Shown: in pieces, positions 51,102-58,497 of the stretch
Layout of the letters: the number at the start of each line of letters is the position of its first letter
Position numbering within the stretch: position 1 is the stretch's first letter
Assembly (NCBI RefSeq): GCF_017355985.1
Contig: NZ_JAFIQU010000004.1
Span: 186,001 to 250,000, forward strand
Source: Arenibaculum pallidiluteum
Lineage (GTDB): Bacteria; Pseudomonadota; Alphaproteobacteria; Azospirillales; Azospirillaceae
Length of the DNA: 64,000 bases
Direction of reading: 5' to 3'
Notes under the pieces: generated by a model
What the model was told of the DNA's origin: nothing
What the model saw: only the letters and a program-made list of their open reading frames with translations
Databases searched by the model: none
Program-made: the position numbers and the translations under genes

Positions 51102-53183
51102 TTGCGCCCCGCCATCCTCTATCCGCTCTTCGCGCCCGTCGGATCGATCCGCGGGCTCGGGCCCAAGCTCGCCAAGCTCGTCGAGAAGCTGGCGGGGCCG
51201 CACGTGCTCGACCTGCTGTGGCACCTGCCCTCGTCCATCGTTGACCGGCGCTTGGCCCCCAAGGTCGCCGAGGCGCCCGACGGCGCGGTATGCACGTTGA
51301 CCGTCCGCGTCGATCGCCACATGGCGCCCGCGACCAACCGCCAGCCCTACAGGGTCTGCGCCTCCGACGAGACGGGGACGGTCGAGCTGACCTATTTCCG
51401 CGGGCAACCCGGCTGGCTGTCCGCCCTGTTCCCGATCGGCGCCTGGGTCGTGGTCTCCGGGCGTGTGGAATGGTTCAACGGCCGTGCGCAGATGGCCCAT
51501 CCCGACCAGGTCGCTCCGCTGGAGGAGGCCGAGACGATCCAGGGCGTGGAGACCGTCTACCCGCTGGTCGCCGGGCTCGCATCGAAAGTTCTGCGCAAGG
51601 CCGTCCAGACCGCGCTCGCGGCCGTGCCCGAGCTCCCGGAATGGCAGGACGAGCACTGGTTCCAGCGCCAGGGCTGGCCACGCTGGAAGCCCGCGCTGGT
51701 CGCCGTGCACGCGCCCCAGGACGAGGCGGACCTGAGCCTTGAGGCGCCGGCCCGACGGCGCCTGGCCTATGACGAGCTGCTGGCCAACCAACTCGCGCTC
51801 GCGCTGGTGCGCCGCCAGCAGCGGCGCCTTGCCGGGCGTGCGGTGCGAGGCGACGGCTCGCTGCGCGCCCGGGTCCTGGAGGCGCTGCCCTACGCGCTGA
51901 CCGGCGCGCAGGGCCAGGCGCTGGACGAGATTTACGCCGACATGGCGGCGGAGCGGCGCATGCTGCGCCTGCTCCAGGGCGACGTGGGCAGCGGCAAGAC
52001 GGTGGTCGCGCTGCTCGCCATGCTGAACGCCGTGGAGGCGGGGCACCAGGCGGCGCTGATGGCGCCGACCGAGATCCTCGCGCGGCAGCACCTGGAGACG
52101 CTGACGCCGCTCTGCGCCGCAGCCGGCATCGAGGTCGCCGTCCTGACCTCGCGCGACAAGGGCAAGGCGCGGGCCCAGCTTCTCGAACGGCTCGCGGCGG
52201 GCCGGATCGGCATCCTGATCGGGACCCACGCTCTGTTCCAGGACGAGGTCGGCTTCGCCGATCTCGGCCTCGCGGTCATCGACGAGCAGCACCGCTTCGG
52301 CGTTCACCAGCGCCTCCAGCTCTCCAACAAGGGGCGCGGCGTCGACGTGCTGGTGATGACCGCGACGCCGATTCCGCGGACGCTGACCCTGACGGCCTAT
52401 GGCGACATGGACGTCTCTCGGCTGACCGAGAAGCCGCCCGGCCGCAAACCCGTGGACACGCGCACGATCCCAATCGACCGGTTGGAGGAGGTCGTCGCGG
52501 GCATCCGCCGCAAGATCGCCGAGGGCGCGCGCGCCTACTGGGTGTGCCCGCTGGTCGAGGAATCCGAGCAGATCGACCTGGCCGCCGCGACCGAGCGGCA
52601 CGCCTACCTGCTGGGAGCGCTGGGCTCGCGGGTCGGGCTCGTGCACGGCAAGATGAAGCCGTCGGAGAAGGATGCCGTGATGGCCGCCTTCGCGGCGGGC
52701 TCCATCGACGTGCTGGTGGCGACCACCGTGATCGAGGTCGGCGTGAACGTCCCCGAGGCGACGGTCATGGTCGTCGAGCACGCCGAGCGCTTCGGGCTCG
52801 CGCAGCTCCACCAGCTCCGCGGGCGGGTGGGCCGTGGCGCGGGCGCATCGACCTGCCTTCTGCTGTTCGACCAGCCGCTGGGGCCGACGGCCCGCGCGCG
52901 ACTCGCGATCCTTCGCGAGACCGAGGACGGCTTCCGGATCGCCGAGGAGGACCTGCGCCTGCGCGGGGCGGGCGAGGTGCTGGGGACGCGCCAGAGCGGT
53001 CTGCCCGAGTTCCGGCTGGCGGATCTCGCCGTGCATGGCGATCTGCTGGCCGTCGCCCGCGACGATGCCAGCCTGCAGCTCGAGCGGGATCCCGAGCTCG
53101 AGACCCCGCGCGGACAGGCCCTGCGCACCCTGCTCTACCTGTTCGAGCGCGATCAGGCGGTGCGTTATCTCCGCTCGGGCTGA
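51102..53183 (+). CDS. recG: ATP-dependent DNA helicase RecG
   Basis: Fork-reversal helicase, 693 aa. The wedge domain is at the N-terminus (SIRGLGPKLAKLVEKL, VSGRVEWFNGRAQMAHPDQV), and the motor carries Walker A GDVGSGKTVVALLA, DEQHRFGVHQR (DExH), and MTATPIPRTLTLTAYGDMD. The last motif is the QLRGRVGRG segment. The start is TTG at 51102, giving the typical MRPAILYPLFAPV; no better start fits. It is divergent from sdhE across 70 bp. Confidence 0.96.
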   Translation: MRPAILYPLFAPVGSIRGLGPKLAKLVEKLAGPHVLDLLWHLPSSIVDRRLAPKVAEAPDGAVCTLTVRVDRHMAPATNRQPYRVCASDETGTVELTYFRGQPGWLSALFPIGAWVVVSGRVEWFNGRAQMAHPDQVAPLEEAETIQGVETVYPLVAGLASKVLRKAVQTALAAVPELPEWQDEHWFQRQGWPRWKPALVAVHAPQDEADLSLEAPARRRLAYDELLANQLALALVRRQQRRLAGRAVRGDGSLRARVLEALPYALTGAQGQALDEIYADMAAERRMLRLLQGDVGSGKTVVALLAMLNAVEAGHQAALMAPTEILARQHLETLTPLCAAAGIEVAVLTSRDKGKARAQLLERLAAGRIGILIGTHALFQDEVGFADLGLAVIDEQHRFGVHQRLQLSNKGRGVDVLVMTATPIPRTLTLTAYGDMDVSRLTEKPPGRKPVDTRTIPIDRLEEVVAGIRRKIAEGARAYWVCPLVEESEQIDLAAATERHAYLLGALGSRVGLVHGKMKPSEKDAVMAAFAAGSIDVLVATTVIEVGVNVPEATVMVVEHAERFGLAQLHQLRGRVGRGAGASTCLLLFDQPLGPTARARLAILRETEDGFRIAEEDLRLRGAGEVLGTRQSGLPEFRLADLAVHGDLLAVARDDASLQLERDPELETPRGQALRTLLYLFERDQAVRYLRSG

Positions 53184-53297
53184 GCACGCGCCGGCCCTTG
53201 GCCGCAGCCTCTACCGTAAGGGCAGCACGATGCGGCGAGACACCCGCGGGCGCCCTGTCCCAACATCGCCGCGCGGGGCCTGACGGATGGTGGACGC

Positions 53298-53651
53298 ATG
53301 CGATTCCTGGTGATCGAGGACGACGAGGCTGTGGCGGAGCTGCTCCGCCAGATGATCGAGGATCTCGAGCACGAGGTGGTCGGCACCGCGGGCACAGCGC
53401 AGGAGGCCTTCCATCTGATCGAGACGGCCCTCCCCGATGCGCTGCTGGTCGATGTGGACCTCGGCCGCGGCGGCAGCGGCCTCGACGTTGCGGTCCATGC
53501 CTATATCGGGCACGGCATCCGCTCGCTCTTCGTCAGCGGCAACATCGACGGCTGGCTCCGGCGCGGCATGCAGTCGATCCGGCCCTACGGCTTCCTGGCG
53601 AAGCCCTTCCCGCCCGAGGAGCTGGCAGAGACGGTGAGCCGGCTCGCCTGA
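53298..53651 (+). CDS. receiver-domain-only response regulator
   Basis: A 117-residue single REC domain. The acidic pocket is IEDDE at 6-10, the phospho-acceptor Asp lies in LLVDVDLGRGGSG, and the conserved Lys is in FLAKPFPPEEL. No output domain follows, so it acts by protein-protein contact or as a phosphate sink. It lies 114 bp after recG. No cognate kinase is adjacent; the HisKA_2 kinase at 40.5 kb is a candidate only by being orphan too. Confidence 0.92.
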   Translation: MRFLVIEDDEAVAELLRQMIEDLEHEVVGTAGTAQEAFHLIETALPDALLVDVDLGRGGSGLDVAVHAYIGHGIRSLFVSGNIDGWLRRGMQSIRPYGFLAKPFPPEELAETVSRLA

Positions 53652-53670
53652 GACAGGAGTTCCGCCCGGG

Positions 53671-54435
53671 TCAGGCGTCGACGGGCGCCGGCGCGGCGAC
53701 GGTCGCGGCCGGCTTCTCGGGAGGGGTGACGAGACCGCCGGAGACGACGAGCTTGAGCCCGTCCTCGACACCCATGGCGAGCGCATGCACCTCCGCGCGC
53801 GGCAGGAACAGGAGGAAGCCCGAGGTCGGGTTCGGCGTCGTCGGCACGAAGACGCTGACGAGATCGCCGCCCCCGGCCTTCTGGACGTTGCCCTGGGGTA
53901 CGCCTGTCACGAAGGCCAATGTCCATGTGCCGCGCCGGGGATACTCGATCAGCACGACCTCGCGGAAGGCCGTCGACTGGTTCGCCAGGACCGTCTCGAA
54001 GATCTGCTTGGTCGCGCCGTAGAACGAGCGGATCACCGGCATCCGCGCGACCAGAGCCTCGCCGCCCCTCAGGATCAGCCGGCCGAGATAGCCGGCCGTG
54101 AACATGCCGATCAGGGTGAGGCCGACCACCGCCAGGACGAGGCCCAGGCCAGGCAGGCCGAAAGGCAGGAATGCGCGCGGATCGTAGCGCTCCGGGATCA
54201 GGGGCGTGACGGCGCCATCCACAGTCACGACCAGAAGCCAGGCCAGGTAGAGGGTGATGGAGATCGGGGCCGTCACGAGCACGCCCGCGAGGAAATAGGC
54301 CCTGATTCGCCCGGTGAGCCCCAGCGAGGGGCGTCCGTCCGGATGGGCGTCATGCTCCGGGGCCTGGCTGTCGGTCAACGCTTCTGCCGCATTCTGGTAC
54401 CCGCCGATACTGTCCCAAGGCGCGGGCAGGGGCAA
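53671..54435 (-). CDS. DUF502 family membrane protein
   Basis: About 254 residues with two transmembrane helices (AYFLAGVLVTAPISITLYLAW and LPGLGLVLAVVGLTLIGMFT) and the family motifs PVIRSFYGATKQIFETVL and VLIEYPRRGTWTLAFVTG, then SVFVPTTPNPTSGFLLFLPR. DUF502 function is unknown; it is widespread in Gram-negative envelopes. The start is unclear: TTG at 54435 or TTG at 54378, both without a good ribosome-binding site; the first conserved residues follow at about residue 40. Confidence 0.88.
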   Translation of the reverse strand: MPLPAPWDSIGGYQNAAEALTDSQAPEHDAHPDGRPSLGLTGRIRAYFLAGVLVTAPISITLYLAWLLVVTVDGAVTPLIPERYDPRAFLPFGLPGLGLVLAVVGLTLIGMFTAGYLGRLILRGGEALVARMPVIRSFYGATKQIFETVLANQSTAFREVVLIEYPRRGTWTLAFVTGVPQGNVQKAGGGDLVSVFVPTTPNPTSGFLLFLPRAEVHALAMGVEDGLKLVVSGGLVTPPEKPAATVAAPAPVDA

Positions 54436-54504
54436 TGGCCGGCGCGAGGCTTGCTCCCGTCGCGTCGCCTTGTATGCTGGGCGGCCTCAAGAGAAGGTGC
54501 GGTC

Positions 54505-55203
54505 GTGCCGGAGTCGAACACCCAATCCCTCGAGCGGATCGAGCTGCTGGCGCCCCTGCGCCCGGAGGAGCGTGCGGTCCTGGCGCGCCAATGCGCATGG
54601 CGCCGCTATCGTCCCGACGAGCAGATCATCGATCATCTCAGCGACACCCGCGACGTCTGCTTCGTTGTCGATGGCCGCGTGCGGGTGGTGATGTACTCGG
54701 CCTCGGGCCGCGAGATCACCTTCGACGACGTCGACGCCGGAGGCTTCATCGGGGAGCTCTCGGCCATCGACGAGAAGCCGCGCTCCGCCTCGGTGATCGC
54801 GATCAGCGCCTGCCTCGTGGCGCTGATGCCCCCGCGGGTCTTCCGCGAGATGGTGGCCGGGCATCCCCAGGTGGCGCTGACGCTGATGCGCCGGCTCGCC
54901 GCCATGGTGCGTGCGGCGACCGAGCGGATCATGGACCTGTCGACGCTGGGAGCGAACAACCGGGTGCATGCGGAACTCCTGCGCCTGGGAAAGCCGGGTC
55001 TGCAGGACGACAACACGGCCGTGATCGCCCCGATCCCGGTCCATGCGGACGTGGCCAGCCGCGTCAGCACGACCCGCGAGACCGTCGCCCGCGTCTTCAG
55101 CGACCTGACCCGGAGCAAGATCCTCGAGAAGCGGGGGCAGAACCTGGTGATCAAGGATTACGCCCGGCTGGAATCCATGGTCGAGGACGTCCGGGGCGAT
55201 TAG
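54505..55203 (+). CDS. CRP/FNR family transcriptional regulator
   Basis: A 232-residue regulator with a cNMP-binding-like beta-roll (GRVRVVMYSASGREITFDD, FIGELSAIDEKPRSASV) and a C-terminal winged helix (STTRETVARVFSDLTRSKIL). The beta-roll has GELSAIDEKPRSAS, which resembles the cAMP-binding signature GELSALDGRPRSAS, so a cyclic nucleotide ligand is likely. It lacks the N-terminal Cys cluster of FNR. The start is GTG at 54505 with GAGAAGG upstream. It is divergent from DUF502. Confidence 0.93.
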   Translation: MPESNTQSLERIELLAPLRPEERAVLARQCAWRRYRPDEQIIDHLSDTRDVCFVVDGRVRVVMYSASGREITFDDVDAGGFIGELSAIDEKPRSASVIAISACLVALMPPRVFREMVAGHPQVALTLMRRLAAMVRAATERIMDLSTLGANNRVHAELLRLGKPGLQDDNTAVIAPIPVHADVASRVSTTRETVARVFSDLTRSKILEKRGQNLVIKDYARLESMVEDVRGD

Positions 55204-55374
55204 CCCGCCCGCGCCCTCGCAGGCCGCGCGGGGCAATTCGGGCCGCGGTCGCGCGCCATGCGAGGGCCCCGGCAGCCCTACCACGCGTTCGACGCGCGCT
55301 GGCCGCTCTCCTGCGTTCCCAGCACCGCCGGCCTCGCCCATCCTGGCGCCCTCCGTCGACGCGAGAGGCCGCCC

Positions 55375-55542
55375 GTGGACCGCAAGACCGCACCCGTCAG
55401 CCCCTACCTGCTCCGCCCCCTCCGCAGCTTGGGCGAGGCCGAGGCCGACCGGGCGCGCGCGGACGTGCTGCGCGCTGCATCGCTTCCGTGCCGGCCTGGC
55501 GTGCCGGCCGGCGCCGAGGCCCCGGCCGGCACGCCGACCTGA
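55375..55542 (+). CDS. possible small protein, 55 aa
   Basis: GTG at 55375 is preceded by GAGAGG at normal spacing and opens a frame starting MDRKTAPVSPYLLRPLRSLG, with an amphipathic helix (EAEADRARADVLRAASL). The YLLRPLRSL core looks protein-like, but the C-terminal 15 residues overlap a hairpin. I include it as a candidate. The surrounding 55204-55643 (440 bp) otherwise holds only the hairpin and the palindrome described below. Confidence 0.4.
   Translation: MDRKTAPVSPYLLRPLRSLGEAEADRARADVLRAASLPCRPGVPAGAEAPAGTPT
55499..55534. terminator. 11-bp hairpin without U-run
   Basis: GCGTGCCGGCC and GGCCGGCACGC form a perfect stem around a 14-nt loop, at the end of the small frame 55375-55542. 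It could end the crp transcript, but no U-tract follows. Confidence 0.4.
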
Positions 55543-55561
55543 CGGTCCGACTTGAAGGTTT

Positions 55562-55576
55562 TGTTGCAGCGCAACA
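55562..55576. promoter_or_regulatory. TGTTGC-AGC-GCAACA operator-like palindrome
   Basis: Perfect 6-bp arms with a 3-bp spacer, 67 bp upstream of the methyltransferase start. It resembles the TTGC...GCAA elements bound by PhaR-type regulators of polyhydroxyalkanoate genes in alphaproteobacteria. The assignment is by resemblance only. Confidence 0.4.
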
Positions 55577-55643
55577 CGCGGGTTGCACACGGCCGAGCAC
55601 ATGCATTAAGCGCATCGGGCGTAGTGATCTGCAGGGGTTCGCC

Positions 55644-56276
55644 GTGAGCAGCAAGACGTACGACCGTATCGCCCCACTCTACGATGCACTGGACTTCGCC
55701 TACGAGGTCGGCTGGAAGCGGCGCCTGCGGAGCCTGGTCTTCGCCGGCACCGCCGGGAGGATCCTCGATGCAGGTGCCGGGACGGGCTGCAACATGCCGC
55801 TCTATCCCGACGGTTCCGAAGTCGTGGCCCTGGACAACAGCGCGGCCATGCTGGAACGTGCCGCCACCCGCGCGGCAAGGCTCGGCCGCAGCGTCGACAT
55901 CCGGCACGGCGACCTGCTGGACACCGGATTCCCGGACGGCCATTTCGACCACATCGTCGCGACCTTCGTCTTCTGCGTGCTGCCCGAGCCCCTGCAGGAG
56001 CCGGCGCTGCGCGAGCTTGCCCGAATCTGCCGTCCGGGCGGCACCATCCGCATCCTCGATTACACGACCTCGCGGCGGACTCCGGCGCGGATCTGGATGC
56101 GCGCGGTCTCGCCCTGGCTGCGCTTCGCCTTCGCCGCCCGCTACGACGCCAGCTATGAATCCCGCCTTCCCGCGGCCGGGCTGGAGACCGTCGAAAGCCG
56201 CCATGTGTTCGGGGACATGGTGAAGCTGCTGGTCAGCCGGCCAGTCTCCGCGGCGGCACGCCAATCCGCCGCGTGA
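55644..56276 (+). CDS. class I SAM-dependent methyltransferase (PmtA/UbiE-like)
   Basis: A 210-residue methyltransferase. Motif I is ILDAGAGTGCNMPLYP, then VVALDNSAAMLERA, the motif II region FDHIVATFVFCVLPEP and a post-motif RPGGTIRILDYTTS. It begins KTYDRIAPLYDALDF, as do UbiE-like and Rhodobacter-type phosphatidylethanolamine N-methyltransferases (PmtA). The substrate is not decided by the sequence: ubiquinone intermediates or phospholipid are both possible. The start is GTG at 55644 with AGGGG ahead. A palindrome lies upstream. Confidence 0.88.
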   Translation: MSSKTYDRIAPLYDALDFAYEVGWKRRLRSLVFAGTAGRILDAGAGTGCNMPLYPDGSEVVALDNSAAMLERAATRAARLGRSVDIRHGDLLDTGFPDGHFDHIVATFVFCVLPEPLQEPALRELARICRPGGTIRILDYTTSRRTPARIWMRAVSPWLRFAFAARYDASYESRLPAAGLETVESRHVFGDMVKLLVSRPVSAAARQSAA

Positions 56277-56291
56277 GCCCGCGGCCCGGTG

Positions 56292-56924
56292 TCAGACGGC
56301 TTGGCCCGTCGCCCGCGATGCGTGCGTCGGATGGCCCTCGGCATCGACGAAGCCGGCGGCGCGGAGCCGGCGGAGCTGACGGCTGAAGGCCTCGGCGGCG
56401 GCGGGGCGCTCGTGGCCCTCCAGCCAGTTCTGCTCGAGGAACGCCAGGAGCCCCGGCTGGCCGAGTTCGACCTCCCAGAGGATCCCGAGCAGCGAGGTCA
56501 GGTTCTCCTCGTCCCAGGCCGTCTCGTCGTCGAGGGCGCGCTGAGCATCGGCCTCCGCGCGCAGGCCGGTCTCCGGCCCGGCGCCGAGCCCGAAGTCGTA
56601 GAGCGCGCGGCGCTCGGGCGGGGAGAGCTGCCAATGGGCGATCTCATGGATCACCACCGAGGGCTCACTGCGGGTTCGGATCGCATGGCCGTCCCAGCTG
56701 AAGGCCGCTGCGGGCTCCTCGTCGATGGTCGGAATCCCCATTGCCGCAGCCAGCTCGACCGCTTGGCGCCGCTGCTGCTCCGCATCCCCCGTGTCGCCGC
56801 TCGGCGGCAGGCTTTCGCGGATGCGCCGGAACACGGCAGTGGCGAAGGGGTCCTCCGCCAGGTTCGCAGCGAACCGGTCGAGAACGGCGGGAAGATCGGC
56901 GAAGGCGATGGGCGTCAGGATCAT
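56292..56924 (-). CDS. HEIAHW metalloprotein, EF-P hydroxylase (EpmC)-like
   Basis: A 210-residue protein with the metal-binding motif VVIHEIAHWQLSPPERRALYDFG near residue 95 and a downstream EADAQ that could supply a third ligand. The HE[I]xHW..xxxRRxLxDFG pattern is that of EpmC, which hydroxylates lysylated EF-P in gammaproteobacteria, and is also seen in Zn-metalloprotease-like proteins. The C-terminal 80 residues are helical. Function is therefore inferred only. It converges on the methyltransferase with 15 bp between. The ATG at 56924 is chosen over an ATG at 57011 because it gives MILTPIAFADLPAVL. Confidence 0.7.
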   Translation of the reverse strand: MILTPIAFADLPAVLDRFAANLAEDPFATAVFRRIRESLPPSGDTGDAEQQRRQAVELAAAMGIPTIDEEPAAAFSWDGHAIRTRSEPSVVIHEIAHWQLSPPERRALYDFGLGAGPETGLRAEADAQRALDDETAWDEENLTSLLGILWEVELGQPGLLAFLEQNWLEGHERPAAAEAFSRQLRRLRAAGFVDAEGHPTHASRATGQAV

Positions 56925-57118
56925 GGCTGGGCGCGTCTGTAGCAGGATCCGTGTGAACGGCGGGCGGCGCAGACTACACGCCGTGCCATGCCGTGCCGAG
57001 GATGATTTCATCCCGACTTTGCGGCAGTGGGACGCGGCACGGTGTCACCCCCACCGTCCGGTCGAGGGATGTGGTAGTCTCTCCAGCGTCTGAATTCACG
57101 TCACGTCAAGAGGCATCC

Positions 57119-57496
57119 ATGTCCCTGCCCGCCGCATCGCACCCCGCTGCGCCCCTGCCCGCCGACAGCGACAGACACGCCGAGCTGTCTGGCGCGCTTC
57201 AGGAAATCGCGCGGGAGCTTGCCGGCCTGCGCAGCGAGATCGAGAAGGTGGGCACCGTGGCGCAGCAGATCGACGCGATCGCGAAGCAGACCAACCTGCT
57301 GGCGCTGAACGCGACCATCGAGGCGGCCCGCGCCGGCGAGGCCGGGCGTGGCTTCGCCGTCGTTGCAGGCGAGGTCAAGAACCTGTCTGGACAGACCGGT
57401 GGGGCGACCGCCGAGATCTCCGGCGTCCTGCAGAGCCTGACGCGACGCACGCAACTGCTTGGCCAGCTCATCGAGCGGGCGATCGCATCCGTCTGA
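57119..57496 (+). CDS. miniature methyl-accepting-chemotaxis-type protein
   Basis: A 125-residue protein made of little more than the signalling tip of a chemoreceptor: [20 protein letters not shown], then [22 protein letters not shown], the CheA/CheW contact hairpin. It lacks transmembrane helices, a sensor domain and most of the methylation helices. The first 45 residues are Ala/Pro-rich and then helical. It could be a soluble receptor remnant or a modulator of the array. The ATG at 57119 is chosen by the ribosome-binding sequence AAGAGG upstream. Confidence 0.85.
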   Translation: MSLPAASHPAAPLPADSDRHAELSGALQEIARELAGLRSEIEKVGTVAQQIDAIAKQTNLLALNATIEAARAGEAGRGFAVVAGEVKNLSGQTGGATAEISGVLQSLTRRTQLLGQLIERAIASV

Positions 57497-57538
57497 GCGC
57501 CCGAGGCGGGTTCTCGGTGGCCGTCCGCAGGCGGAAGC

Positions 57539-57769
57539 TCACCGGAACAGCGAATAGACCCCGTATCCCACGAGGATGAGGACGCCCCAGGAGGCCAGGG
57601 CGGCGACGCCCAGCAGCGCAAGGCGGGTCCGGAGCGACAGCTTGCGTTCCGGCATCGCGAGCGCGGCGGCCGGCTGCACCGTCGGGATGCCCGTGGTCGG
57701 CGCCAGCTCGGCTTGTGACAGGGTGACGGCCTCGTTCACGACATACCCCCGGGCGGGTCCAGAATTCAC
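57539..57769 (-). CDS. small single-pass membrane protein
   Basis: A 76-residue protein with one C-terminal transmembrane helix (LALLGVAALASWGVLILVGY) after an Arg/Lys-rich segment (PERKLSLRTR), so the N-terminus faces the cytoplasm. The N-terminal 40 residues are polar. The family is unknown. Two GTG starts are possible: 57769, or 57739 with GGGGG six bases ahead, which I consider slightly better and which would give 66 residues. It converges with the mini-receptor gene. Confidence 0.6.
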   Translation of the reverse strand: MNSGPARGYVVNEAVTLSQAELAPTTGIPTVQPAAALAMPERKLSLRTRLALLGVAALASWGVLILVGYGVYSLFR

Positions 57770-57951
57770 GTCAATTACACTGATACGGACGCTAACAATC
57801 GGTAAACGGGCCAGCCCGGGCTGGGAGGAACAGACGGAGTACCTCCACGCCGGCGCGCCGCCTCCTGCCCCATCGAAATCCCTTGCGCAGGCGCGGAGCC
57901 GGCTGCTACCGCTTTGTCTCCGGACGCATGCCGGCGCCCCGACGAAGCAGC

Positions 57952-58425
57952 ATGAACCAGGACACCCTCACCCTCCGTCATCCGAAACTGCTGAGCCTCT
58001 ACGCGCTGTGGCTCGAGCAGGGCGGCGCCACCGGGCTTCCGCTCACGGCCGCGCTCGATCCGACGGCGCTGCGCCCTTGGCTGGGCAACCTGCTGCTGAT
58101 GGAAGTCCGCCGCGGGGCCGACTTCGTCTACTCCTACTACGGGCGCGGCTTCGCCGACGCCTTCGGGGAGGACCGCATGGGCCAGTCCATCGAGGCTCTG
58201 CCGGAGCCGCAGGCCGAGCTGCTGCGGGCGGAGTACGAAGCGGTCAGGGCTTCGGGCCGTCCGGCGGCGCGTGTCTACAGCGCCGATTTCAACGGCGTGC
58301 CCTCGACCTGGGAGCGCCTGGTGCTTCCGCTGTCCGACGATGGCGAGGCCGTGACGAAGCTGCTCGTCGGTGCCTACCGGCTCGAGCGGCCCACGGTCGT
58401 CCCGATGGCCGCGCCCCGCACCTGA
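57952..58425 (+). CDS. PAS-fold protein, PAS_5 (PF07310)-like
   Basis: A 157-residue protein starting MNQDTLTLRHPKLLSLYALW. PLTAALDPTALRPWLGNLLLMEV, then DFVYSYYGRGFADAFGEDRMGQSI and WERLVLPLSDDGEAVTKLLVGAYRL, match the PAS_5 pattern of small alphaproteobacterial proteins of unknown ligand. No output domain is attached. It is divergent from the small membrane protein, with 182 bp between. Confidence 0.82.
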   Translation: MNQDTLTLRHPKLLSLYALWLEQGGATGLPLTAALDPTALRPWLGNLLLMEVRRGADFVYSYYGRGFADAFGEDRMGQSIEALPEPQAELLRAEYEAVRASGRPAARVYSADFNGVPSTWERLVLPLSDDGEAVTKLLVGAYRLERPTVVPMAAPRT

Positions 58426-58497
58426 CCGGCGTGGCTTTTAACGCGCCCTAGACGAAGCGCCCGTATTGTCCGGGCTTGCCCGCTGACCTGAGGCCCC

